A stretch of 64,000 bases of DNA, from contig JAHJKP010000010.1 of assembly GCA_018821985.1 (NCBI GenBank), positions 1 through 64,000 on the forward strand. Direction: 5' to 3'. This document shows, piece by piece, positions 16,498 to 25,069 of this stretch. Positions within the stretch are counted from its first letter, which is position 1. Every line of letters starts with the position of its first letter. A program made the translations under genes and the position numbers. This DNA is from Pseudomonadota bacterium. GTDB lineage: Bacteria > Desulfobacterota > Desulfobulbia > Desulfobulbales > Desulfocapsaceae. The notes under the pieces were generated by a model. The model ran no database searches, was not told the DNA's origin, and saw nothing but the letters and a program-made list of their open reading frames with translations.

Positions 16498-17408
16498 GCG
16501 ATACACCATACCAGCACCTCAGGGATCTGCCGGCCCACCACATCCTCGGCACCGGCACCCCCATGTGCGCAGGATGCGGCGGCCTTGCCACTCTGCATCA
16601 GGTCTACGACATCCTGGGCGAGAAGTGCGTAATCATCAATGCGGCCGGCTGCATGACCCTGCTCTCCGTCTACCCCTGCACCCCCTTTCACGGCTCCTGG
16701 CTCTACACCGCCATGGCCTCTGCCCCGGCCGGGGCGCAAGGAGTCCGGGACGGGCTCGATATCCTGAAGAAGAAGGGAAGATTGAGCCGGGAGGAAGACC
16801 TTGAGGTGGTGGTGCTCACCGGCGACGGCTCTGCCAACGGCATGGGGCTCTCCGCCACCTCCGGCGCCATGGATCGCAACCTTGATTTTCTCTACCTCTG
16901 TTACGACAATGAGGGCTACGGCAACACCGGCCAGCAGTATTCAGCCGCCACGCCGCACGCGGCCCGCACCGCTACCAGCAAGGGTTCCCTGGGCTACCCC
17001 GGCTACAAGAAGGACCTCTTTGCTATCTGGGCGGCGCACAATCCGGGCTACGTGGCCACCGTGGTGGCAGCCGAGCCCCTGGATCTGGCTCGGAAGATTG
17101 AACGGGCCAGGGGTTTATCCGGTCCCCGCCTGATCCTGGCGCTGGCCCCCTGCCCCACCGGCTGGGACTTTGAGCCGAGTGCCAGTGTGGAGATCGGCAA
17201 GCTCGCGGTGGCCACCGGCATCTGGCCCCTCAAAGAGTATGTGGACGGCCGGGTGACCCACACCAAGATTCCGCACCCCAGGCTGGAGGTACGCGACTAC
17301 CTCAAGGCGCAGGGCCGCTTTGCCCATCTCTTCGCCCCGCGGGAGAACAGAAAGATGATTGCGGAGATCCAAGCCAGGGTGGACCGCTACTGGCAGAAAG
17401 TGGATTAG
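16494..17408 (+). CDS. 2-oxoacid:ferredoxin oxidoreductase, beta subunit
   Basis: A 304-residue thiamine-diphosphate-binding subunit. The TPP/Mg motif is GDGSANGMGLSATSGAMDR near 108-126 continuing to YDNEGYGNTG. Cysteines that ligate the proximal 4Fe-4S cluster are present: CAGCGG near residues 24-29, AAGCM near 52-56 and APCPTGW in the later half. With alpha and gamma-delta it decarboxylates a 2-oxo acid to acyl-CoA, reducing ferredoxin, or runs in reverse as a reductive carboxylase. Ends 27 bp before the acyl-CoA synthetase gene. Confidence 0.9.
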   Translation: MSDTPYQHLRDLPAHHILGTGTPMCAGCGGLATLHQVYDILGEKCVIINAAGCMTLLSVYPCTPFHGSWLYTAMASAPAGAQGVRDGLDILKKKGRLSREEDLEVVVLTGDGSANGMGLSATSGAMDRNLDFLYLCYDNEGYGNTGQQYSAATPHAARTATSKGSLGYPGYKKDLFAIWAAHNPGYVATVVAAEPLDLARKIERARGLSGPRLILALAPCPTGWDFEPSASVEIGKLAVATGIWPLKEYVDGRVTHTKIPHPRLEVRDYLKAQGRFAHLFAPRENRKMIAEIQARVDRYWQKVD

Positions 17409-17435
17409 ACAATATTCTCCGCACAAAGGAAGATC

Positions 17436-19148
17436 ATGGGCGACAATCTCAGCTACTTCCGTACCGACGGCACCCCGCCTCTGCTGGAACAGACGATTCC
17501 GGCCCGCCTGGCCGAGATCGCGGACCGCTTTCCCGAGCAGGAGGCGGTGGTTTCAATACCCCAAGGAAGGCGGCTCACCTACCGTGAGCTTACCAAGGCG
17601 GTCAGCGAACTGGCCAGGGGGCTCATGGGACTCGGCTTTGGCAAGGGGAAGCGGATCGGCATCTGGTCCACCAATAACATCGAATGGCTGTTGATTCAGC
17701 TCGCCACCGCCCAGATCGGTGCCATCCTGGTAAACATCAACCCCGCCTACCGCAGCAGGGAACTGGCCTTTGCCCTGCAACGCTCCGAGGTCCAGGGGCT
17801 CTTCCTGATCCCCTCCTTCAAAACAAGCGATTACGTGGCCATGCTCACCGAACTCGTGCCCGAGCTTCTGCACTCAAGCCCCGATACCCTGGCCAGTAAC
17901 GAGTTCCCTTTTCTGCGGCGGGTGGTGCTCTATGAAGCGGCAGACCCGATGGCAACAAATCGGCCCGTCCCCGGCTTTACCCTCTGGGGTGAACTGCTTG
18001 ATGGAGCAGCCGCAGTCAACGAAGCAGAGCTGACCATCTGCACAAGCTCCCTCGACCCCCGCGAGCCCATCAACATCCAGTACACCTCGGGCACCACCGG
18101 TTTTCCCAAGGCCGTGGTTCTGAGCCACCGCAACATCCTCAACAACGCCTATTTTTCCGCCCTGGCCATGCATTTCTGCGAGCTGGACCGGCTCTGCGTG
18201 CCCGTGCCCTTTTACCACTGCTTCGGCATGGTGCTGGCCAACCTGCTCTGCCTCTCGGTGGGTGCCTGCATCGTCATCGCCTGCGAGCATTTCGAGGCCG
18301 GTCAGGTGCTGGCGGCGGCGGCAGAGGAGCACTGCACCGCCATCCACGGGGTGCCCACCATGTTCATTGCCGAACTGGAACACCCCAGCTTCAACAAACT
18401 GGACATCACCAGCCTGCGCACCGGGATCATGGCCGGAGCCCCCTGCCCGCCTTCCCTCATGCAGCGGGTAATGAGAGACATGCACTGCAGTGAGATCCTC
18501 ATCGGCTATGGGGAGACCGAGGCCTCCCCCTTAACCCACCTCACTACCCCAGAAGACACCTTGGCACGAAGGATCAACACCGTGGGCAGGAACCTGCCCC
18601 ACCAGGAGGTGAAGGTGGTGGATCTCGCCTCCGGCAGCACTGTCCGCTTAGGCGAGGTGGGCGAGATCTGCTTTCGGGGCTACCATATCATGCAGGGCTA
18701 TTATCACGACCCGGAAGCGACCGGGAAGGCCATCGATCAGGAGGGGTGGCTCCACTCCGGCGACTTGGGCAGAATGGACAGGGATGGCTATGTGCAGATC
18801 ACCGGCAGGCTCAAGGAGATGATCATCCGGGGCGGAGAGAACATCTACCCCCGCGAGATCGAGGATTACCTCTTCACCCACCCGAAGGTGGCCGGGGTGG
18901 CAGTCTTCGGGGTGCCGGACGATTTCTACGGCGAGGAGATCATGGCCTGGATCAAGCCTCGCAGCGGCACAGCGCTGAGCGAGGAGGAGATTCGCGCCTT
19001 CTGCCGGGACAAGATCGCCCATTACAAGATCCCCCGCTATATCTGGTTTGTGGAGGAGTTTCCCATGACTGTCACCGGCAAGCTGCAAAAGTACAAGATG
19101 CGGGAGCAGGCCGTGGCCAGGCTGCAACAGGAAAAGGGCGTCAGTTGA
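17436..19148 (+). CDS. AMP-forming acyl-CoA synthetase
   Basis: A 570-residue adenylate-forming enzyme. Motifs in order: YTSGTTGFPKAV (P-loop, about 213-224), the GYGETEASPLTH segment near 358, LHSGDLGRMDRDGYVQITGRLKEMIIRGGENIYPREIE near 443-480, and the C-terminal catalytic lysine in TVTGKLQKYKMRE near 549. It resembles medium-chain/AcsF-type acyl-CoA synthetases. Sitting at the end of the dehydrogenase-oxidoreductase operon it could activate a carboxylic acid so that the oxidoreductase makes the 2-oxo acid and the dehydrogenase the amino acid. The chain length is unknown. Confidence 0.9.
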   Translation: MGDNLSYFRTDGTPPLLEQTIPARLAEIADRFPEQEAVVSIPQGRRLTYRELTKAVSELARGLMGLGFGKGKRIGIWSTNNIEWLLIQLATAQIGAILVNINPAYRSRELAFALQRSEVQGLFLIPSFKTSDYVAMLTELVPELLHSSPDTLASNEFPFLRRVVLYEAADPMATNRPVPGFTLWGELLDGAAAVNEAELTICTSSLDPREPINIQYTSGTTGFPKAVVLSHRNILNNAYFSALAMHFCELDRLCVPVPFYHCFGMVLANLLCLSVGACIVIACEHFEAGQVLAAAAEEHCTAIHGVPTMFIAELEHPSFNKLDITSLRTGIMAGAPCPPSLMQRVMRDMHCSEILIGYGETEASPLTHLTTPEDTLARRINTVGRNLPHQEVKVVDLASGSTVRLGEVGEICFRGYHIMQGYYHDPEATGKAIDQEGWLHSGDLGRMDRDGYVQITGRLKEMIIRGGENIYPREIEDYLFTHPKVAGVAVFGVPDDFYGEEIMAWIKPRSGTALSEEEIRAFCRDKIAHYKIPRYIWFVEEFPMTVTGKLQKYKMREQAVARLQQEKGVS

Positions 19149-19437
19149 GAGAACAAGGAGGAAGCCTGCAGTAGAGGCAATTGCCAATGAACCCCGCTGT
19201 GATTTCCGAGTGCTTTTTGTCGGCAATCCTGTTTCGACAATTCTGCATGACATGTATTCCCGTCTAAAAGGGAATAACAGTTTTGGGGCCGGATTCGTGA
19301 TTTTGCAAGAGACTTAATTTCCTCAACACTCGGCATTCCCGAAGGTCCTCCGGCAAAATAAAAAATGGTCAAATAATCTGTGAAAGGCACTTATCCCCTT
19401 GATCGGAGTGAGACTTTTTTACAAGTCCATCAATCTA
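19149..19437. other. Convergent intergenic region with small hairpins
   Basis: The region lies between the ends of the acyl-CoA synthetase (plus) and the alkyltransferase (minus). It contains a TATTCCC/GGGAATA hairpin near 19255-19277 and a TTGTCG/CGACAA pair near 19218-19241. A minus-strand GTG-initiated frame from 19390 has a protein-like beginning, but it runs on antisense into the synthetase gene, so I do not call it. Confidence 0.4.
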
Positions 19438-19755
19438 TCAGGAAAATCGAAAAATAATTTCTTCAAAATGCCTTACCCTTCCTTCGTGGAACTCGACCCC
19501 TTCGTCTTTCAGCATTTTCTTTTTTGCCTCTATAGCGGCCCCCGATGTCTCCCCCTTAAATCCACCAATCCGACCGGATGTGGCGACAACCCGGTGTCAG
19601 GGAACCTCGGGCGCATAGGGGTTTCTTTTCATGGCCTGACCGACCCCCCGATACGCCCTGGTTTCCAAGGCATGGGCAATTTCTTTATAGGTCGTTACAC
19701 GCCCTTGAGGCACCTTCCTCAAAAGGTCGTATACTTTATCTGAAAAAGTTTTCAT
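19438..19755 (-). CDS. Selenocysteine-containing O6-alkylguanine-DNA alkyltransferase (MGMT family)
   Basis: A 105-residue frame that opens MKTFSDKVYDLL and shows every landmark of the alkyltransferase DNA-binding domain: GRVTTYKEIA (18-27), Arg finger R36 in AYRGVGQ, hinge N45 in KRNP, EVP-x-HRVV at 50-57 and GRIGGF (61-66). The x at 53, normally the alkyl-accepting cysteine, is TGA at 19597-19599. The frame continues 52 sensible residues past it. On the mRNA, nucleotides 14-35 after the UGA fold into a CCAC/GUGG and AUCC/GGAU stem with a GGUC loop, like a bacterial SECIS. The ATG overlaps the kinase stop. The alternative is a nonsense-mutated pseudogene, including a TGG-to-TGA change in a Trp-type alkyltransferase-like protein. 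Confidence 0.75.
19562..19583 (-). promoter_or_regulatory. Candidate bacterial SECIS hairpin in the alkyltransferase mRNA
   Basis: CCAC-AUCC-GGUC-GGAU-(UG)-GUGG on the minus strand, starting 13 nt after the in-frame UGA. The apical GGUC sits 22-25 nt past the UGA, close to its place in E. coli fdhF, and resembles the GGUCU loop bound by SelB. Confidence 0.65.
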
Positions 19756-20867
19756 TCATCCTCCAGCAGTGTTGTCCTGATCGGTCGCCGCCGCTCCTTC
19801 GCGAGGTGGATAAAAACCGCGGTCCCCTCGGCATATCGGGATTGAACCTCGATCCTGTCCATCTGCTCCTCTACGATTTTTTTGGCAAAGGTCAGACCCA
19901 TACCGATATGTTTGGTTTTATTGGTAAAGAATTGTGAAAAAATATGGGAAGTATATTCAGGGCTGATGCCGCAGCCTTGATCGCGGATGGTAATGGTGAA
20001 TGGCCAGGTCGGGTCGCTGGAGCGGCCGACGGCAAAAGTCACCATATTTTCGGGGCCAGGGGTGGAGTAGGACTCGCAGGCATTGACGACCAGGGCCTCC
20101 AGGGCCTTGAGGATGAGATCCATGTCAATGATAAGACTTTCCTCCCCAATCCCTTCTTCATACTTTCCCTGCCAGGTGCAGCCGAGTTCCGTGGCCATGT
20201 CCTTGAAATTTGTTTCTGCGGCCTCGATGATCTCGGCTATCGTGTTATGGCGCAGACAGGGTTTGGGCAGACGGATAAAACTGTTGATTGAATCAAGGAG
20301 GGCTTCAAGGTAGGAGGCCTCCCGCTGGATGGCATCGATTCGCCTGGCATACGATTCCTTGACATCAAGACGTTTGCATAGACCGCCGATGACCATGACA
20401 GGATTACGGATCTGGTGGCTGATGTCGTCCAGCATCCTCCCCAGGAAAAAGAGTCGTTCCGACTCGCTCAGAGTTTGTTGAATGGCCTTCATCTCGGTGA
20501 TGTCATGGATGGTCATGGCGATGCCCGCGATGTTTTTGTCCAATTGAAAGGCTGAGGCGGCAATGAGGCCCTGGAAGGTGGTGTTATCCCGGCGCAGCAG
20601 CATGCATTCTCCCTCGAATTCACCGTCGTGGGTCGTGAGATGGAGGATATTGGGAACAAGAATATCACGGTCATCCGCCATGAAGAGGGAGGCGAATGGC
20701 AGGCCAAGGAACTGGTTGAGTTCCATGGCAAACATCTGGGCGGCCCGGCGATTGGCAAAGATGATTGCGTGCTCACGATTAATGACTATGATTGCGTCGT
20801 GGACGATCTGGAGCAGATTGCCGTAAAGGGAGGGGGGGTATGCTTCCTGGCAATTTTTCATCGGCAT
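19752..20867 (-). CDS. PAS-domain sensor histidine kinase
   Basis: A 371-residue soluble kinase without transmembrane segments. A PAS domain covers about 15-125. The phospho-acceptor histidine is His 151 in LDDISHQIRNPVMVIGG, and the ATPase has NACES (N box), RDQGCGISP (G1), FTNKTKHIGMGL (F and G2 boxes). It should sense a cytoplasmic signal and phosphorylate an unidentified response regulator; none is adjacent. Its stop overlaps the start of the Sec-alkyltransferase (ATGA), and the kinase tail supplies a GGAGG ribosome site for it, so they are cotranscribed and coupled. The link between the two activities is unknown. Confidence 0.88.
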   Translation of the reverse strand: MPMKNCQEAYPPSLYGNLLQIVHDAIIVINREHAIIFANRRAAQMFAMELNQFLGLPFASLFMADDRDILVPNILHLTTHDGEFEGECMLLRRDNTTFQGLIAASAFQLDKNIAGIAMTIHDITEMKAIQQTLSESERLFFLGRMLDDISHQIRNPVMVIGGLCKRLDVKESYARRIDAIQREASYLEALLDSINSFIRLPKPCLRHNTIAEIIEAAETNFKDMATELGCTWQGKYEEGIGEESLIIDMDLILKALEALVVNACESYSTPGPENMVTFAVGRSSDPTWPFTITIRDQGCGISPEYTSHIFSQFFTNKTKHIGMGLTFAKKIVEEQMDRIEVQSRYAEGTAVFIHLAKERRRPIRTTLLEDE

Positions 20868-21005
20868 ATTTTCTCTCGTTGGGGTTCAACCATCCATGTC
20901 AGTCAGGTTTTTGAATTGCTGGCTGATCTGTTTTTATAGAGCTTCGCTTTGCTCAGCGGCAAGACAGGGATAAAGGGCGAAAAAGATCTTCACTGATGGC
21001 CGCAT

Positions 21006-21119
21006 TTCATCCAATGGAATTAGCCTATCAAAATATCCCGTCAACACAAAGATAAAAAGAAGAAGCGGAACTATTTCATCCAACTCTGTTTTCTATCAGT
21101 CAGGGAATTTTTCTTTCCC
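21006..21119 (+). repeat. Diverged dispersed repeat, copy B
   Basis: Direct-orientation partner of copy A at 12951-13066, located between the kinase promoter side and the end of fetB. The strongest identity is over CCTATCAAAATAT and CACAAAGA; the remainder matches with substitutions and short gaps. Function unknown. Confidence 0.65.
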
Positions 21120-21125
21120 CCTGCC

Positions 21126-21926
21126 TCAGCCTTTTTTCTTAGCGGCAAAGATCTCGTCCTTAAGCATCAGCATCGAATCAAAGGCAAATGGCAGGCTGAG
21201 ATAGAGGCTGGCCACCATGGAGATCACCAGGCTGCTGAAGATGCCGATCATGATCATGATCTGGTACTTGATGGCCACCAGCGGAAAGGAGCCGCCCAGG
21301 ATCTGGCCGGTCATCATGCCCGGCAGGGAGACGATGCCGATGGTCATCATGGAGGCGATGGTGGGAGCCAGGGAGCTGCGGATCGCCTCCCGCATGAAGG
21401 GATGGACCGCCTCTTTGAGGGTGGCACCCATGAGCAGATAGGTGAGGAAGGTGCTTTCGTCCTTGCGCAGTCCGGAGTAGAAGCGTTCCAGGGAGAGGAT
21501 ATTGCCGTTCATGCAGTTGCCGAGCAGCATGCCGGCCAGGGGGATCATGTAACGGGCGTCATAGAGAGGGGTCGGCCGGACCACGAGCAAGAGAAAGATG
21601 CCGAGCACGACAAGGGTGCCGCAGGCGACTCCGGCGAGAGAGGGCCAGAAGAGTTTTGTTACCGCCAGCCCTGCCTTTTTGAGGATATTCAGATTGGCGA
21701 CCACCATGATCACCATAATCCAGAGGACATTGAGCAGGAGGCTGTTGACGGCGAAGAGGTACTTGAGATAGATGCCCACCAGAAAGAGCTGCACGCTCAT
21801 CCGCACAACGCTAATCAGCACCTCGCGCCCCAGGCCGAGCTTCAGCCGCCGGAGAAGGTACAGTGGCAGAAGCAGCAGCAGGTAAAGGAGGGCGAATCCG
21901 GTCAGCGGGATATCAAGGGCCTCCAT
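21126..21926 (-). CDS. fetB: FetB-family ABC transporter permease
   Basis: A 266-residue polytopic membrane protein of the UPF0014/FetB family, with the conserved REVLISVVRMSVQLFLVG near 34-51, GMLLGNCMNGNILSLERF near 132-149, REAIRSSLAPTIASMMTIGIVSLPGMMTGQILGG in the C-terminal half. In E. coli FetAB exports iron and enhances peroxide resistance. Its start overlaps the end of the ATP-binding gene, so they form a two-gene operon. Iron as the substrate is transferred from the family. Confidence 0.87.
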   Translation of the reverse strand: MEALDIPLTGFALLYLLLLLPLYLLRRLKLGLGREVLISVVRMSVQLFLVGIYLKYLFAVNSLLLNVLWIMVIMVVANLNILKKAGLAVTKLFWPSLAGVACGTLVVLGIFLLLVVRPTPLYDARYMIPLAGMLLGNCMNGNILSLERFYSGLRKDESTFLTYLLMGATLKEAVHPFMREAIRSSLAPTIASMMTIGIVSLPGMMTGQILGGSFPLVAIKYQIMIMIGIFSSLVISMVASLYLSLPFAFDSMLMLKDEIFAAKKKG

Positions 21927-22564
21927 TATTTCTCCTCCCGGAGAATACCGTTTTCAATGGTGAAGACCCGGCTGCAGCGGCCGATCCACTCCGGATCATG
22001 CGAGATGGACAGCACGGTATGATCAGACTCAAGGAGAAAGGAAAATACGGCATCCTTGCTCTCCGCATCGAGGGCCGAGGTGATCTCGTCGGCAAGGAAG
22101 ATCCGCTTGTCGAGCAGGATGGCCCGGGCAATGACCAGCCGCTGCTTTTCGCCGCCGGAGAGGGTCGCGCTTTTCTGCCGGAGAATGGCGGGATCAAGCA
22201 GGAGCCGATCAAGCACCGCCTCTATCTGGGCGGCGGTCGGCTCCTTGCCGCTGTGGGCCTTGAAGGTAAACGGCAGCAGCAGATCTTCGGCCGCAGTCTC
22301 CCGGCTCATGCCCGGTTCCTGGGAGATATAGGCAATCTCCTGCCGGATCCGCTGGATATTCTCGGGCACAACGGCAAGGCTGCCTACCCGGATAGCCCCT
22401 GCCGTTATCGGTGTTCCGCCGACCACGGCCTTGAGCAGGGTGCTCTTGCCGCTGCCCGATCTACCGCGCAAGACCACCTTTTCCCCGGCCATGACGGACA
22501 AAGAGATATCCCGCACCAGGGTCCTGCCCTGCATGGAGATGGCCACCGCCTCAAAAGAGATCAT
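21926..22564 (-). CDS. fetA: FetA-like ABC transporter ATP-binding protein
   Basis: A 212-residue ATPase with Walker A GRSGSGKST, a Q-loop in AYISQEPG, the signature LSGGEKQR, Walker B IFLADEITSALD and the H-loop histidine in SISHDPEW. The start at the ATG at 22564 has a TTGAGGATAAAC ribosome site; a TTG four codons earlier is less likely. It powers the FetB permease encoded immediately downstream. Confidence 0.87.
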   Translation of the reverse strand: MISFEAVAISMQGRTLVRDISLSVMAGEKVVLRGRSGSGKSTLLKAVVGGTPITAGAIRVGSLAVVPENIQRIRQEIAYISQEPGMSRETAAEDLLLPFTFKAHSGKEPTAAQIEAVLDRLLLDPAILRQKSATLSGGEKQRLVIARAILLDKRIFLADEITSALDAESKDAVFSFLLESDHTVLSISHDPEWIGRCSRVFTIENGILREEK

Positions 22565-22619
22565 GTTTATCCTCAAATTCCAAATCCCAGATCAAAAGAC
22601 CGAGGCCGAAACTCCCCAC

Positions 22620-23789
22620 TCACCCCTTGATCACCGCCAGAGGACGCAGTGCCACCAGCACCTCCACCAGATCGAGCTGATTCTCAATCACCTCGTCAAT
22701 GTTCTTGTAGGAGCCGGGCGCCTCATCAAGATCGCCTACCGAACGGACGGCATGGATGATCCCCTGATCATCCATCCGTTTCTTTTCCTGTTCCAGATTG
22801 AGCTGGCGCTGGGCCTGTTTGCGCCCCATCTTCCGCCCGGCCCCATGGGCGCACGACTCAAAGCTTTCAGGGTTTCCCTTGCCCTTGACAATATAGCTGG
22901 GACTCCCCTGCGATCCCGGGACAATGCCGATCTCCCCGGCCTTGGCACTGGTTGCCCCTTTGCGATGAACCAGGACATGCCTGCCAAAATGAAGCTCCAT
23001 GGCCGCATAATTATGGGCAATATTGATCATCTCCTCAAAGAACACCGGCTGCACCACGGACAAGAGGGCATCCTTGACCCGCTCCATCATCATCTTCCGA
23101 TTGGCAAAGGCAAAAGCAACACAGTAGCGCATCTCCTGCAGATAGGTCTGAGCTTCGGCGCTGCTGATGGGCAGGAATGCCAGCTGCCAGCTTTTCGGGA
23201 TGTTGGACCCCAACTTCCTGTTCAGATCCATAGCGAGATGATTATAATAGTTGGCAACCTTGAAACCAATATTGCGGCTGCCGGAATGGACCATCAGCCA
23301 GATACGCCCGTCATCTCCCTTCTGGATCTCGATGAAATGATTTCCGCCCCCCAGGGTCCCGATCTGGGTGAGCGCGGACTGATATTCCCTGGAAACAATG
23401 GTCAACTGGTCCAGAGAGACATCTGGCTTGGGCATTAGCCTCGGATCCTGCTTCTTTTTATGATGGCTGAAACCAAGGGGAACCGTCCTTCTGATCTCAG
23501 CCAGCACCCATTTCAACTGTTCCGTGGAAATGGTGGTAAGCGAGGTCCGCACCGCACACATGCCGCAACCGATATCAACCCCGACCGCATTGGGGATCAC
23601 CACTTCTTCCGAGGCCATCACCCCGCCGATGGGCATACCATAGCCCTGATGGGCATCCGGCATCACCGCCACGTGTTGAAAGATGAAAGGAAGATTAGCG
23701 AGGTTTCTCGCCTGTTCAAAGGCCCCCGAATCGATATCATCCAGCCAGAGTTTGATCGGTTGTTTTTCTGTGGTAATGACCTGTTTCAT
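22620..23789 (-). CDS. rtcB: RtcB-family RNA ligase
   Basis: A 389-residue RtcB protein. Manganese ligand and catalytic motifs are present: DAHQGYGMPIGGV, GVDIGCGM, LGGGNHFIEI, HSGSRNIG, AHNYA, and the guanylylated histidine in SCAHGAGRKMGR. RtcB joins 2',3'-cyclic phosphate and 5'-OH RNA ends using GTP and Mn2+. The start at 23789 has an AAAGGAGGGC ribosome site; a longer frame to 23834 is not needed. No RtcA or RtcR gene is adjacent, so it is not in the classical rtcBA arrangement. It is clear of fetA by 55 bp. Confidence 0.9.
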   Translation of the reverse strand: MKQVITTEKQPIKLWLDDIDSGAFEQARNLANLPFIFQHVAVMPDAHQGYGMPIGGVMASEEVVIPNAVGVDIGCGMCAVRTSLTTISTEQLKWVLAEIRRTVPLGFSHHKKKQDPRLMPKPDVSLDQLTIVSREYQSALTQIGTLGGGNHFIEIQKGDDGRIWLMVHSGSRNIGFKVANYYNHLAMDLNRKLGSNIPKSWQLAFLPISSAEAQTYLQEMRYCVAFAFANRKMMMERVKDALLSVVQPVFFEEMINIAHNYAAMELHFGRHVLVHRKGATSAKAGEIGIVPGSQGSPSYIVKGKGNPESFESCAHGAGRKMGRKQAQRQLNLEQEKKRMDDQGIIHAVRSVGDLDEAPGSYKNIDEVIENQLDLVEVLVALRPLAVIKG

Positions 23790-23983
23790 AGGAAGCAGCC
23801 CTCCTTTGATCAAGCCCCGGCTATTGAGGCCCAAGAATGAGAGAAAACAAGAGTAGAGCCAAACAACACAGATGTCCTCTTTAAGTCTCTTACACTAACA
23901 GCATCTTGTACAGGTATATTATGCCATAAAAAACCAGGAAGAGTGGCTGTCATGCCCGGAAATAATCAGCGGGCATGGCTGAT

Positions 23984-25069
23984 TCAGGCAAATTCATCCA
24001 GTATCCAGGCCAGCGTCGGCTGATAGTGTGCAGGCATCCAGACTTTCAGGGCGTTCACACTGGATTCCAGCATGTGTCCATCATGAATAGACAGAGTCAG
24101 ATGCCCGACCTTACGCCCCGGACGGACCTCTTTATTGTACCAAAAGAGTTCAGCATTGGGCAGGCTGAGCCAGCGGTCATCTTTTTCAAGACCAATGAGA
24201 TTAACCATGACACACTGGAAGTTCACCTGAGGGTGCATAATGGGCAGCTCGCAAATCGCCCTTAAATGCAACTGAAACTGATCCATATGGGTACCGGCCT
24301 GAGTCCAGTGACCTGAATTATGGACTCTGGGTGCCAGCTCATTGACCAGCAGTTGATTCCCGACACGAAAACACTCCATTGCCATTACACCGACATAATC
24401 AAGGCTCTCCATGATGGTGGTTAACATGGCTTCGGCCTGAGATTGTAAGGCCGATAGACGCTCAAGTGGGGCAATCGAGGCCATCAGTATGCCGTCCTGA
24501 TGCAGATTCAGGGTCAAAGGATAGAAGAAACACTGCCCATGACGGGTACGCACACCCACCAGAGAGACTTCTTCAGCAAAGTTTATGGCTTGTTCAACAA
24601 TGGATTCATTACGCCAATCTGCGGGGATCTGGCCATCCAGTGCCTGCTTTAACCAGTATTGGCCTTTTCCGTCATAGCCGCCGATACGGCGTTTCATCAG
24701 CACACGCTTACCATATTTATCATAGAGCGCGCTAACATCAGTGTTGTCATCGACCAGCTTCCAGGGGGCGGTGGCGATATTTAATTCATCAAACAGACTT
24801 TTTTGACTGCAGCGATCGGCAAGGCGGCCAAAAACGGAGCGGTTAACAAAATTCGGATGGGAGCTGAGTTGCAGGCTGAGCGACGACACCGGCCACTGCT
24901 CACGTTCTGCCGTGATGATATCATGAACACCTAATGGCAGAATCTTATCTGTCGGCACCATGATATCCACCGGACAGACTTCTATCGCCAGCGGTTGCCC
25001 GGCATACGAGAGCATTGCCCCAAGCTGGCCATTGCCCAATACCCAGACTTTTCTTTTGCTTTTGCTCAT
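23984..25069 (-). CDS. purK: 5-(carboxyamino)imidazole ribonucleotide synthase
   Basis: A 361-residue ATP-grasp enzyme. The N-terminal VWVLGNGQLGAMLSYAGQPLAIEV and the core GKRVLMKRRIGGYDGKGQYWL, VEQAINFAEEVSLVGVR and VNELAPRVHNSGHWTQ are classic PurK. It uses ATP and bicarbonate to convert AIR to N5-CAIR, which PurE then rearranges. The ATG at 25069 overlaps the purE stop (TGATG). The sequence has the compact shape of the E. coli enzyme, and I suspect a gammaproteobacterial-type pair, but a phylogeny would be needed. Confidence 0.92.
   Translation of the reverse strand: MSKSKRKVWVLGNGQLGAMLSYAGQPLAIEVCPVDIMVPTDKILPLGVHDIITAEREQWPVSSLSLQLSSHPNFVNRSVFGRLADRCSQKSLFDELNIATAPWKLVDDNTDVSALYDKYGKRVLMKRRIGGYDGKGQYWLKQALDGQIPADWRNESIVEQAINFAEEVSLVGVRTRHGQCFFYPLTLNLHQDGILMASIAPLERLSALQSQAEAMLTTIMESLDYVGVMAMECFRVGNQLLVNELAPRVHNSGHWTQAGTHMDQFQLHLRAICELPIMHPQVNFQCVMVNLIGLEKDDRWLSLPNAELFWYNKEVRPGRKVGHLTLSIHDGHMLESSVNALKVWMPAHYQPTLAWILDEFA

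Noticed and set aside
19037-19390. Minus-strand frame next to the alkyltransferase, starting at a GTG
   Set aside because: The first 25 residues look protein-like, but the frame runs antisense into the acyl-CoA synthetase gene and has no recognisable domain.
19438-19755. The alkyltransferase as a nonsense-mutated pseudogene
   Set aside because: The TGA is exactly at the catalytic residue, the remainder of the frame is intact, a SECIS-like hairpin follows and selB is present. The alternative is kept as a stated doubt, including a Trp-to-stop change in an alkyltransferase-like protein.
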